Below, piece after piece: positions 1-9,333 of a stretch of 64,000 bases of DNA. The notes under the pieces were generated by a model that worked only from the letters and a program-made list of their open reading frames with translations, was not told the origin of the DNA and made no database searches. A program made the position numbers and the translations under genes. Origin of the DNA: Flavobacteriaceae bacterium MAR_2009_75 (GTDB taxonomy: Bacteria > Bacteroidota > Bacteroidia > Flavobacteriales > Flavobacteriaceae); assembly GCA_002813285.1 (NCBI GenBank), contig PHTZ01000001.1:1549501-1613500 (forward strand), read 5' to 3'. The stretch's first letter is position 1; every line of letters starts with the position of its first letter.

Positions 1-695
1 GGGCGCCCGGAACAGACCAAGTTACGGCACAAGCCATTAAGCCTGATAGAATGCAGGCGGTATACAGATTTCCAGAAGAATTGCGCAATATTCAAAAGTA
101 CTTTTCGTCAGCCAATAAGCAAGCTAAAGTACGGGTTCCGATAGCAGAAGGAATAGATATGCCAATGTATATTCTAGGTTCAAGTACCGACAGTGCCCAT
201 TTGGCGGCCAAAGAAGGTTTGCCCTATGTTTTCGCAAGCCATTTTGCCCCGACCCATCTATTTGAAGCCCTATCTATTTACTATAATAATTTTCAACCCT
301 CGCAATTTTTAAAAGAGCCATATACTATGGCCTGCATTAACGTTCTCGCTGCTGACACCGATGAAGAAGCCGAGCGCATGTCTACATCTACCATTCGTAT
401 GGTCGTCGGCGTTTTAACGGGGCAAATTGATTATTTACAGGCGCCAACGGAGATGACTCCAGAGTTAAAACAGATTTCTCAAGACCCTGCTTTGCAGCGC
501 ATGATGAAGTATTCATTTATCGGAAGCAAGGCAACCGTTCAAAAGAAAACAGTGGACTTTCTAAAAGATACCGGAGTAGATGAGATAATGGTCGCATCAC
601 ATATTTATGATCCGGAAGCAAGAATACATTCTTATCGTCTTTTTGCCGAAATAATGGAAGAGTTAGAAAAAGAAAAGAACTTTTCTACAACATAG
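1..695 (+). CDS. LLM-class flavin-dependent oxidoreductase (luciferase-like monooxygenase), 5'-truncated by window edge
   Basis: The reading frame is open from position 3 with no stop, and the residues before the first ATG (position 51) read APGTDQVTAQA, which is the conserved GRAPGTDQ.TA segment of the luciferase-like monooxygenase family. The gene therefore starts left of the window and the ATG at 51 is internal. Visible are the C-terminal two thirds of a TIM-barrel flavoprotein (family length about 330 residues), including the IYILGSS-type strand (here MYILGSSTDSAHLAA) and the conserved AAKEGLPYVFASHFAP region. Family members oxidise small organic substrates with FMNH2 and O2; the substrate here cannot be told. 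The next gene is an NAD(P)H-dependent oxidoreductase on the same strand 75 bp away, so the two may be co-transcribed. Cytoplasmic, no signal visible. Confidence 0.88.
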   Translation, partial: APGTDQVTAQAIKPDRMQAVYRFPEELRNIQKYFSSANKQAKVRVPIAEGIDMPMYILGSSTDSAHLAAKEGLPYVFASHFAPTHLFEALSIYYNNFQPSQFLKEPYTMACINVLAADTDEEAERMSTSTIRMVVGVLTGQIDYLQAPTEMTPELKQISQDPALQRMMKYSFIGSKATVQKKTVDFLKDTGVDEIMVASHIYDPEARIHSYRLFAEIMEELEKEKNFSTT

Positions 696-770
696 GTTCT
701 AATGTTTAAAGAAAATCGATGGGCGCCGTACACTATTTCTTGTGCTCATCAGAATCAAAAAAATTAACTC

Positions 771-1619
771 ATGAAAATTGCGGTCACTGCAGCAAACGGA
801 CAATTAGGATTATCGATAATAAATGCCCTAAAGAAAGAAACAGAAAGAGCGAATATAGTGGGAATAGTTCGGTCTCCGGAAAAAGCTGCCCACCTTGAAA
901 TTGAGCTTAGAAAAGGAGATTACAATAACAAAAATGAATTCGAGGAAGCCTTAAAAGGCATCGATAGATTGCTCCTCATTTCTGGGATGGATGACCCAAA
1001 AAAAAGAATACAACAACATAGGAATGTAATTGAAGCTGCAAAAGAAAATGGTGTCGCCAAAATTGTTTATACCAGTATTATCGGTTCGGAAACTGAAACC
1101 GCATTTAGCACGGTTGTAAAGAGCAATCGCCAGACCGAAAAAGATGTGAAAAATTCTGGAATGGATTGGGCTATCGGCCGAAACGGAATTTACCTTGAAC
1201 CTGACATCGAGTACATAGATTCGTACGTCAAAGATGGGGAAATCAGAAATTGTGCAGGCGATGGAAAGTGTGGTTATACCAGCAGAGACGAATTAGGCTA
1301 TGCTTATGCTCAAATGCTGCTACAAGACGAGTATTTAAACCAAACCTATAATTTATTGGGCGAGCCTATAACGCAAACTCAATTAGCCGAATACATGAAC
1401 CAAGTCTTCAATACCGATTTAAAATATACCCAAGTTCCGGTAGATGAATATGAAAAGGAAAGAAAAGCTGAATTAGGTGATTTTATAGGAACAATTATTG
1501 GAGGTATTTATGAGGGAATAAAAAAAGGCTTTAACGATGTGCCCTCTGACTATGAAAAAATAGCGAAAAGACCCCATAAGTCTGTTCTTGAAATTATGCA
1601 AGAATTTAAGAAAGGCTAA
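771..1619 (+). CDS. NmrA/QorB-like NAD(P)-binding oxidoreductase (atypical SDR)
   Basis: A 282-residue protein with an N-terminal Rossmann motif (AANGQLGL, residues 8-15) directly after the first beta strand, followed by the strand ending in GIVRSPEKA and an IDRLLLISG strand, the pattern of NmrA-like/QorB-type atypical SDR proteins. No YxxxK catalytic pair is evident at the usual place, which fits the NmrA/QorB branch. QorB members reduce quinones with NAD(P)H; other members are redox sensors, so the substrate is open. Cytoplasmic. It is followed by a 100-bp convergent gap to the TamL gene, in which I see no clear terminator. ATG start with an A-rich leader. Confidence 0.82.
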   Translation: MKIAVTAANGQLGLSIINALKKETERANIVGIVRSPEKAAHLEIELRKGDYNNKNEFEEALKGIDRLLLISGMDDPKKRIQQHRNVIEAAKENGVAKIVYTSIIGSETETAFSTVVKSNRQTEKDVKNSGMDWAIGRNGIYLEPDIEYIDSYVKDGEIRNCAGDGKCGYTSRDELGYAYAQMLLQDEYLNQTYNLLGEPITQTQLAEYMNQVFNTDLKYTQVPVDEYEKERKAELGDFIGTIIGGIYEGIKKGFNDVPSDYEKIAKRPHKSVLEIMQEFKKG

Positions 1620-1719
1620 AATTACACCCTGATTAGAGCATAACTCGCACCAAGTCGTTAAGAGTTAGAAAATATAATATCATGTATCAAAAGTTTGGCA
1701 AGAAATCTACATTCCCATG

Positions 1720-4110
1720 CTAAAAGGGATAGCCAATTGCAAAATTGAAAATTAGGTTGTCGTCACCTCCCCCAAAAAATGGAGTACGGCTTCGTTCACC
1801 TTCGGGAAGGTAGGGTACTCTTATCGGTGATGCCAGATCGAGCCGAATTACAAAGCTTTGAATATCTACACGCAAACCGAAGCCCACACCAACACCCAGT
1901 TCTTTTGCCCAGTCTTTACCAAATTTACCTTCTGTCTGTAAGCGCTCGTTGAAGGTTATGCCTTCTTCTGATTCTCCTTCGGGAATATCGGCTTCAGTAG
2001 TTAACCAAACATTGCCTGCATCGGCAAAAATAGCACCCTTCAAATATGAAAATATGGGAAAACGATATTCAAGATTCGCTTCTAAACTTAAATTACCCGA
2101 TTGATCAAAAAAGGTGGTCGAATCATCACTTTCCGAAGTAAAGGTACCGGGACCCAGTGAACGAATCTTAAATGCCCTTACGCTGTACGGCCCACCAGAA
2201 AAAAACTGTTTTACGAAAGGTAAGGTACTCGAATTGCCATAGGGTATACCCCAACCAGCATACATTCGAGCTATCAATGTTTGCTCTTTTGCCCATCTGA
2301 AATAATAACGAAAGTCGACATCGGCTTTTGCGTATTGGGCGTATTCCAACCCGAAAACGGTTTCATTGCCACCACTCAACAGGCCCAACATATTACCCGC
2401 TATATCTAGACTTGTAGAAACAAAAATTGGATGCGTCTTATTTTCATCAACCAACTCATTATAGGTAAAACCATAAGTGAGGCCCGCTATAAATTGTTGT
2501 TCGAAACTTCGCCGCAAAAAGGGGTTCTTATCTAGAATAGCCTCGAACTCTTCAGTAGTATTGGTCAAATTCACATAGTTGACGCTAATGGGGTTGAGCT
2601 CGTGATAGACATATTTATTGGCATTCCAAGTATAGCCAAATGATGTGTTGAAAGAGGTTAAACTATAGAGTTTGCTTCGGTTCAAGAAATCGGCCCCTAG
2701 GCTTATTTTGGTCTTCGGAACGGCATATTTAAAGCGGCTTGGCGAAAATGGAACTAAGCGAGGAATTGTTAAATCAGTCTTTAAACCACCGCCGATACTG
2801 CTCAAGTTTTGATTATCGCTACTTGAAAGTTGGGTTGCGTATTGAAAATTTCCGATGATACTCAAGGTTTCTCCAGCCCGAAAAAGATTTCGATTGCTAT
2901 AGGCAACTGTAATTCCCGGGCCTGCAAATCCGTTAGATTTAGTGACCGCCTGTAGTTCAGTTCTAATCGACCTTTTGGTTAAAGGTGACAGGTATAGGTC
3001 TGCATTTAACGAACCCATGCCGTCATTGATTGCGGTAGTATCAGTCTCTGCAAATTGTATGTTTACGAATTTATAACTTCCGATAGCCGATAATCTATTA
3101 CTGGTCAATCGCGCGGTTTGCGCATTGTACGCCTGTCCTTCCTCAAAAAGAATATAAGGTTCTAATTGGTCAGGCTTGAAGTACTCCTCGTTCTGAATAA
3201 AAGCGATGTCATTTACAACATTCGGCTCTGCTAACTCTGTGGTATCGCCTACAGTATAATTCGGGTAGACCGTTATAGAATCAATGGCATAAGGTATTAC
3301 ATAACGTTGCGGCACCTGAGATTTCAAACGTAAAAAAAGGTCAAACTTGCGATTGTCGTATCGATTAGTATCGGCTTCAAAAATTAAAAAATCAGGATTG
3401 AAATTGTAGTACCCCTTTTGTTTCAGCTCGTTATCGATACGCTGCCGTTCAAATTTCATCAAGCTCAGGTCGAACCGTTCTCCTTTTTTAAACGGACTTT
3501 CGGTCAATGTTTCTTCTATGGCGTCATATATCGGCAATGAATCCTTTTGCAGTTCAAAACGCTCCATCGTATAGGGTTTTGGTAATTCTGCGGAATACTT
3601 GATTTTGGCAAATTTTTGAGTACTATCAACTTCTGACTCCACTTTGCTATAGAAAAACCCCCGATTGTCCAATCGATTTAAAATAAGCTCTTCGACCCTT
3701 TCTGGGTTCGTCTGCGAAAGATAGACCGGCTCTTCACCGAATTTTTTATTCAGCCATTTATTCAAGAAACCAGGTTTTACTTGCTGGGCCTTGTAATGGT
3801 AGTACAAACCCAAGCGCATGCCTAGTAATTGTGAATTGGGTTGAGGCTGTAATAAGGTATTCAGTTCTGTGTTCACACTCTTCAAACCATTAACCTCGGT
3901 ATTATCTACCAATTTGGTCTGCAATTCTGCACCGGTATAGAGTGCTTCCCCTTCAGGAATAAATTTTTCAACACTACATGAACTCAGAACAATCAAAAGA
4001 GATAATGCTGAGACAGAAATCATGCTGGGCAATGATTCTAAAATTTTAAAATCGACCCGTTCTGCTTTACTCCCCAATATGTGATACAACAAGTTCTTAA
4101 ATTTCGTCAT
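1720..4110 (-). CDS. tamL: TamL: lipoprotein-type TamA/BamA-family outer membrane protein
   Basis: A 796-residue Omp85-superfamily protein. The C-terminal half (about residues 380-796) has alternating beta strands typical of the D15/Omp85 barrel, with the substrate-pore motif FFSGGPYSVRAF near residue 630 and a terminal aromatic strand ending in GYPF. The N-terminal half carries POTRA-like segments. Unlike proteobacterial TamA it has a lipobox (LSSC, Cys45), the mark of the TamL variant described in Bacteroidetes. It works with TamB, encoded immediately upstream, in inserting or delivering outer membrane components. Its ATG overlaps the TamB stop (ATGA), so the pair is translationally coupled. 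A start at Met30 would give a shorter signal peptide without positive charge, so the longer form is preferred but not certain. Confidence 0.9.
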   Translation of the reverse strand: MTKFKNLLYHILGSKAERVDFKILESLPSMISVSALSLLIVLSSCSVEKFIPEGEALYTGAELQTKLVDNTEVNGLKSVNTELNTLLQPQPNSQLLGMRLGLYYHYKAQQVKPGFLNKWLNKKFGEEPVYLSQTNPERVEELILNRLDNRGFFYSKVESEVDSTQKFAKIKYSAELPKPYTMERFELQKDSLPIYDAIEETLTESPFKKGERFDLSLMKFERQRIDNELKQKGYYNFNPDFLIFEADTNRYDNRKFDLFLRLKSQVPQRYVIPYAIDSITVYPNYTVGDTTELAEPNVVNDIAFIQNEEYFKPDQLEPYILFEEGQAYNAQTARLTSNRLSAIGSYKFVNIQFAETDTTAINDGMGSLNADLYLSPLTKRSIRTELQAVTKSNGFAGPGITVAYSNRNLFRAGETLSIIGNFQYATQLSSSDNQNLSSIGGGLKTDLTIPRLVPFSPSRFKYAVPKTKISLGADFLNRSKLYSLTSFNTSFGYTWNANKYVYHELNPISVNYVNLTNTTEEFEAILDKNPFLRRSFEQQFIAGLTYGFTYNELVDENKTHPIFVSTSLDIAGNMLGLLSGGNETVFGLEYAQYAKADVDFRYYFRWAKEQTLIARMYAGWGIPYGNSSTLPFVKQFFSGGPYSVRAFKIRSLGPGTFTSESDDSTTFFDQSGNLSLEANLEYRFPIFSYLKGAIFADAGNVWLTTEADIPEGESEEGITFNERLQTEGKFGKDWAKELGVGVGFGLRVDIQSFVIRLDLASPIRVPYLPEGERSRTPFFGGGDDNLIFNFAIGYPF

Positions 4111-7100
4111 TCACTAGCATTTTTAGTCTCGTCTTTCTCATCATTGTCTTTTAGCGGATTGAATAGCTGACTAAATTCATTAAACTCTCTATTAAAAATC
4201 AATGCGAGCCCGGTAATTATCAATTGACCGTCAATTACATTTTCATATTCATTTTTTCTAAAACCCTTTAATCGATACCGTCCATCTTCGGTCAATAGAT
4301 ATTCTAGGCTTACATTGCCTATGATAGGCGTTTGACCTTGACCGCTCTGAGCACTGCCTTCAACATCTACCGCACTACCCGCCGTAACTACCAATCGATC
4401 ATCAAACAACTTCTTTTTGGCATTGATATTAAGTTGTGTACGGTCTTGCGGACTATCGCCTTGATAATCGGTGAAGCTATCCAAATCAAAATCGAGTTCA
4501 AAACCACTTTGTCCGAAAATCTTATCAGAAAAGGCATTCAACTGCCCCGACAGCACCTTGTTGACATTATTTCGAGCCAAAGCAGCCGCACCACCCGAGC
4601 TACCATCACTACCCGTATCGGGAAAAAATCGATTTAGTGCCAACAACGAAAAAACCTGTTTGTTCAGGGCCGTCTCCTGTTCGTTAAGTTGCTGCACCCG
4701 ACCATAAACGGCACCCCCAAGAGAGCCTTGCTCATCTTCAGGCATATCTAAGTCAAAAGAAAGTTCAGGCTGCAAAAGTTCACCTTCTACATTCAAATAG
4801 ACCATAAAGGGCAAAACTTGTTGGTATTTGCCGGTCACACTCACATCTTGTCCAGAAGTAACCGCTGCCATTAAAGGAGCTGCAGAGGTTTCTACCTCAT
4901 AGATTGCAGTTACATCAAGTGCAGCATCGGTGGGGTCGCCCCGCCAAGTAATGGTTCCTCCCGGTTTTATCGAAAACCTACGTTTCACCAGATTGTAAAG
5001 GCTGGTTTCATAATGACCTGAGTTCAGTTCGTAACGCCCGGTCAAATTAATTCGACCGTTGGGCGACATATTCAAATTGAGTTCAGCATCACCACTTACT
5101 TGAAGATTGTCTCCGGTTCGCTCATCGACTATCACATTAAAAACTGCATCATCGGCAATTTCTAAAATGGCACTTAGGTCAAAGCCCGTAAATACGGCCG
5201 GAGTATCTTCTTGATCATTGCGGGTGAGAATAGCATCAGGGTTTTCACGATTCACAAAAATCACGACCCCATCTCGCTCTTGAACATCGAGCTGTTCTTC
5301 TGGTACCACATAAGTGACCTCTGTTACCTTACGCACTTTAAGCCTTCCCTCGATTTCAGGCAACTCTAAGTCACCCTTAACGGATAAATCGGCATCTATG
5401 CTCGCAGTACCGTAATACAACTTATTATCGTCTTTCGTAGAATCTAGAACACGAAACTCCTCTGCCTTAAAGGTCAAATCAAAACTCGGATTGGTCAACT
5501 GCTCGGTAAGAATGTCTCCATCCACTGTAAAAACTCCTCCATTAGAATCCTCTATCTTAAACGAGTCTAGGTATAAACCGGCATTATCGATTTTTACGGT
5601 TTCATTATTTATTTTGAAGACGGAGTTTAAAGTAGCCACATTAAAATCGGTATCGTTAAATTCGAACGATCCGTTATATTGAGGTTCAACGGTTGTACCA
5701 CTAACCTCTACCTTACCGGATATAAAACCATGTGAATCTTTCAACGCCCCTTCTGAAAGACCTTCTACCACCGTAAGTTCAAGTTTGTTCAAGTCAAGGT
5801 CTAGGTTGAGTCTGGCCCCTGTTTCCGCTGCGGCATAATCCCCTGTCAGGTCTAAATCTACCCCACCATCTTTTAACGACAGGTCAAAATCGTAAGTACT
5901 ACTACCCTTTGATACGGCATCTAAAGATAGATTGCCCAATGGATTCTGCATCAGTTCGAGCTTATTAATATCAAAATCGGCAACAACACCTGGAGCTTCA
6001 AAAGGATTTTCTATGACCAAATGGCCCTTTACCATACCTGATGCCAAAGCCTCATCAGGGTTTAATAGACTGACTATGGTCTGTAACTTGAAATTATCAA
6101 AGGTCAGGCCCACATGTTCTTTTTCTATACCCTCTACCGAATTGCTTAAAGTCAATTCTTGTGTATTTCGACTCAAGGTGATGTTACGAAGACCTAAATA
6201 CTTATCGGCAATAACAATACGGTTATCTTGAGGAATAGACCATTCTTTTTTATTGAAAACAAGTCCTGCAGGGTTAATATGAAGGTTGATAGAATCCTTC
6301 TCCAAAATCAATTCAGAACTTATGTGAGCCAATCGTTCTTGCTCATCATAAGAATCAAAATCGAGCAGTAACTCTTTATTTTTCAAATTTCCCTTGAAAA
6401 AAGTTCGTTTTACATTAATAGGGTCTGCCAACAATTCAGCAAAACCTGCGGAAAAGTTCAAATCGGTCGCATCACCTTTTACCGTCACATCAAGACTATC
6501 TATTGAACTGCCGTTATAAACTAGCGTAGGCATATATACGCCGGCTTCCAAGTTTTTGGAGCGCGAATCAAAATTGGCCCGAACATGAACGGAATCAAGT
6601 CGCTCTACTCCCTTTAAAAACACATTCGTTAATATTGGAACGGGCGACAATGCCATTTCAACCTCCAACTCTACGGGTTCATAAAGGGTATCGGACGCTA
6701 CCGTGTCGGAAAAATAACCTTTAAACTGCCGCTGTAAGGCGATCGTAATTTTATTGGGCGTGGCGTTCGATTTTAAAATACCGTTCAAGAAATTACTTGA
6801 AATGGAAAACTCGGTCTGGGTCTTACCTAACCGGGTCGACAGTTTGACATCGCCCATTTGATACTGCTCGTTCTCATGTACGGCTATACCTTCTGACAGT
6901 AATGCATCTACGGTAAAGTCTTCTGCATTCCCTTTAAACTGTGCATTTATATTGACTCCTGCTTTGATATCTTCGCGAGTTACACCCAGCGCATATAAAT
7001 CGGCACCTACGACATTTAGGTCAAGATTTACATTCGAATCGACCGAGTCTAGTTCTACGTTCGTATGTGCCTTAAAATTGAGATTGTCGTCTTTAAAATT

Positions 7101-9086
7101 TAGGTCTAAATCACCCTTACCATCGACAATTTCACCTTCGAGAAAAAGGTTTGAAAAATCATACCCCTTCAGATTGAGCTGCGTGAAATCGGAAGTTAAC
7201 GAAGCGTTCAAAGTGTTTAAATTTTCACCACTACCAGAGGCCTCAATTTGAAAAGATAGTGCGCCCAATTGTTCGTTCTGCAGCAACTTATCCACTTGAA
7301 GACTGTCTATTTTTAAGGTACCTTCGAAAGCGATTTGATTACGGTTCGCATAACTGCCTTCTAAATGCACTCTCCCTTCAGGAATTTTCAATTTTACGTT
7401 CGCAGAAATATCATCGGGCCTTCCACTTGCTTCTGCCAGTACTAGAACCGTTTCCGGCAGCGAAATACCTATGTCTTTTTCTGAAATAAATTTTAACATA
7501 TCGGAACGTACCGTTCGAATTTCGGCATTGTTAAAGTCAAAAGAAAGCGAATCAGGCTGTGTTATTTGCAATACTTCCCCTTGTGAACTAAGTGAAGTAT
7601 TTTGTCCCCAATTCATACCTAAATCTTGAATATCTATATGGGCCAAAGTTCCACTGGCTCGCAAATTTCCAGTGATTGATTCTTGATCGGCCTTTTTCAC
7701 ATACTCGTTATTGGCCAAATCAGGTTGAAAGAAATATGCATCTTGTAGCCCCACCTTTAAATTCGGTATGGAGACATTGAGCTGAGAATTCTCGGGGTTT
7801 TCGAGCAAGTCGTCTATAGATGAAAAATCCACTTCTAGATTACCCATCATCGAACTGTACCCGGTTGCAACGTTTAATGCGGATATTGAAGCCGAATTTT
7901 CATTCAAATTGGCATCAATAGCCATCTTTTTAATCTCAAAGCCACTTTTCTCTTTGAAGGAAAGCTCATCAAGTATTAAATTCACAAGCTTTGGTCGGTA
8001 GGTGATATTATCGGTCTGGAGTGTGAAATTAGAAAAGGCTACATTTTCAGGGTTAAATCCGCTTCCGGTTACGGTAGAATCACCCGTTCGAAAAGCAAAA
8101 TCATTATTTTCTATATCGATTTTAGCGACATCAACTATAAACTGTGGCCATTCAAAAGTTGAATCGGTTTTAGCTAAGGTGTCGGATCTAACTTCTTCTT
8201 GTTCACCAATGATTACAGAGACCTTTGAGTTTTTCAAGGCCAGTAAATCGACCTCAATTTCATTTTTAGCTAAATCCGCTTTGGGCAATTCCAACAAAAA
8301 CTCCCGAAGAACTACCTCAGCAATCGTCTCATCTGGCTCTGAATTGTAATTTGCCGAAAGGTTTGAGATCTTAAAATTTTCTACTGACAGAAATGGCAAT
8401 TGAGTTGTAGTCGTATCTTGAACCTCAGGAAAAGGCTTGGACTGCAGGTAGCTGACTTCTGTATCGTACAATTCAAAATCTTCGATTTCAAAACGCATCT
8501 TTTCAAGGTCGATTTGATCCGCCTCTAAGAATAATTTTCCTAAAATCAAGTTGCTTTCTATACCCATGAAGCCATCATCATAGGCCAAATCGAAGTTCTC
8601 AAAGTTGACACTACCAACATCAATAGTCATGGCCCCACCTGATTGATTAGGTGTTGCGGTAGAATCAGTGGCAGCGAATGCATCGATTAAAAAGGTGAAG
8701 TTGAAATCTTCAGAACCTTCATTTCTTGAGACCCTAGCTTTAAGACCATCCCAATCTAAAGACTTTAAATGAATTTCATTATTGAAAATAATAGGTGTAA
8801 TAGGTAGATTGGCTTCCAGAGTCTTCGAATACACCAAGGTATCACCCTTCTTGTCTTCAAGGTATAGGCCCTCAAGAAATATATTACCTGAAAAGGTCAG
8901 GAAAAGACGATCAATTTCGACCTCAGTACCTGTTTTGTCGGAAACATAGGCCGTAACCTTCGAAACAATAATATTTTGCCCCCAAGGGCTTCGAACAAAA
9001 AGAACCAAAACTAAAAACAAAACTAAGAGCACCAGTAGAAAGCGACCTAGTCTGCGAAGCATACGATATGTTCTTTTCTTAGACAA
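4107..9086 (-). CDS. tamB: TamB: inner-membrane-anchored translocation and assembly module protein (DUF490)
   Basis: A 1659-residue protein with one N-terminal membrane anchor (about residues 16-31, almost only L, V and F) followed by RSPWGQ, a sequence typical of Bacteroidetes TamB, then a very long run of repetitive beta-strand segments rich in D, N, L and F. The last 400 residues form the TamB/DUF490 domain (for example GRINLTGRYELNSGHY and the following VKRRFSIKPGGTI). TamB spans the periplasm as a beta-taco and is thought to carry lipids or outer membrane protein precursors toward TamA/TamL, the gene downstream. The given start is TTG directly after an in-frame stop; an ATG at 9062 (MLRRLGRF) is the alternative. 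The residues between the two (SKKRTYR) look like the usual basic N-terminus, which favours TTG. Confidence 0.92.
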   Translation of the reverse strand: MSKKRTYRMLRRLGRFLLVLLVLFLVLVLFVRSPWGQNIIVSKVTAYVSDKTGTEVEIDRLFLTFSGNIFLEGLYLEDKKGDTLVYSKTLEANLPITPIIFNNEIHLKSLDWDGLKARVSRNEGSEDFNFTFLIDAFAATDSTATPNQSGGAMTIDVGSVNFENFDLAYDDGFMGIESNLILGKLFLEADQIDLEKMRFEIEDFELYDTEVSYLQSKPFPEVQDTTTTQLPFLSVENFKISNLSANYNSEPDETIAEVVLREFLLELPKADLAKNEIEVDLLALKNSKVSVIIGEQEEVRSDTLAKTDSTFEWPQFIVDVAKIDIENNDFAFRTGDSTVTGSGFNPENVAFSNFTLQTDNITYRPKLVNLILDELSFKEKSGFEIKKMAIDANLNENSASISALNVATGYSSMMGNLEVDFSSIDDLLENPENSQLNVSIPNLKVGLQDAYFFQPDLANNEYVKKADQESITGNLRASGTLAHIDIQDLGMNWGQNTSLSSQGEVLQITQPDSLSFDFNNAEIRTVRSDMLKFISEKDIGISLPETVLVLAEASGRPDDISANVKLKIPEGRVHLEGSYANRNQIAFEGTLKIDSLQVDKLLQNEQLGALSFQIEASGSGENLNTLNASLTSDFTQLNLKGYDFSNLFLEGEIVDGKGDLDLNFKDDNLNFKAHTNVELDSVDSNVNLDLNVVGADLYALGVTREDIKAGVNINAQFKGNAEDFTVDALLSEGIAVHENEQYQMGDVKLSTRLGKTQTEFSISSNFLNGILKSNATPNKITIALQRQFKGYFSDTVASDTLYEPVELEVEMALSPVPILTNVFLKGVERLDSVHVRANFDSRSKNLEAGVYMPTLVYNGSSIDSLDVTVKGDATDLNFSAGFAELLADPINVKRTFFKGNLKNKELLLDFDSYDEQERLAHISSELILEKDSINLHINPAGLVFNKKEWSIPQDNRIVIADKYLGLRNITLSRNTQELTLSNSVEGIEKEHVGLTFDNFKLQTIVSLLNPDEALASGMVKGHLVIENPFEAPGVVADFDINKLELMQNPLGNLSLDAVSKGSSTYDFDLSLKDGGVDLDLTGDYAAAETGARLNLDLDLNKLELTVVEGLSEGALKDSHGFISGKVEVSGTTVEPQYNGSFEFNDTDFNVATLNSVFKINNETVKIDNAGLYLDSFKIEDSNGGVFTVDGDILTEQLTNPSFDLTFKAEEFRVLDSTKDDNKLYYGTASIDADLSVKGDLELPEIEGRLKVRKVTEVTYVVPEEQLDVQERDGVVIFVNRENPDAILTRNDQEDTPAVFTGFDLSAILEIADDAVFNVIVDERTGDNLQVSGDAELNLNMSPNGRINLTGRYELNSGHYETSLYNLVKRRFSIKPGGTITWRGDPTDAALDVTAIYEVETSAAPLMAAVTSGQDVSVTGKYQQVLPFMVYLNVEGELLQPELSFDLDMPEDEQGSLGGAVYGRVQQLNEQETALNKQVFSLLALNRFFPDTGSDGSSGGAAALARNNVNKVLSGQLNAFSDKIFGQSGFELDFDLDSFTDYQGDSPQDRTQLNINAKKKLFDDRLVVTAGSAVDVEGSAQSGQGQTPIIGNVSLEYLLTEDGRYRLKGFRKNEYENVIDGQLIITGLALIFNREFNEFSQLFNPLKDNDEKDETKNASE

Positions 9087-9333
9087 TTAAATACCGATTT
9101 TGGTTGAAGTTGTAAAAATAGGTGTTTGAACAAGGCTCTTTCACAATCTTATGTGAATTTGCCTCTGTGGTTGAAGATGGCAATAAAAGAAGTAATTACT
9201 ACCCCAAGTGATGCGAACAAATTTATTTTTGAGCTTATGCGTATAATTAGAAAGGATTAATCTTGTAAAATCTCATCTTTGTTTTTTGTAACTTATATTT
9301 TCATTAAAGATTCTTCAAAACAAGTTGCCCTAC

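Noticed and set aside
4332-8349. Open frames of 60-115 codons on the plus strand opposite tamB
   Set aside because: They are shadows of the long tamB frame: basic or serine-rich composition, no recognisable domain, no leader.
9224-9231. TATTTTTG, a match to the Bacteroidetes -7 box TAnnTTTG ahead of the SusR-like gene
   Set aside because: No TTG at the right -33 distance; the box is common in AT-rich DNA, so I did not list it as a promoter.
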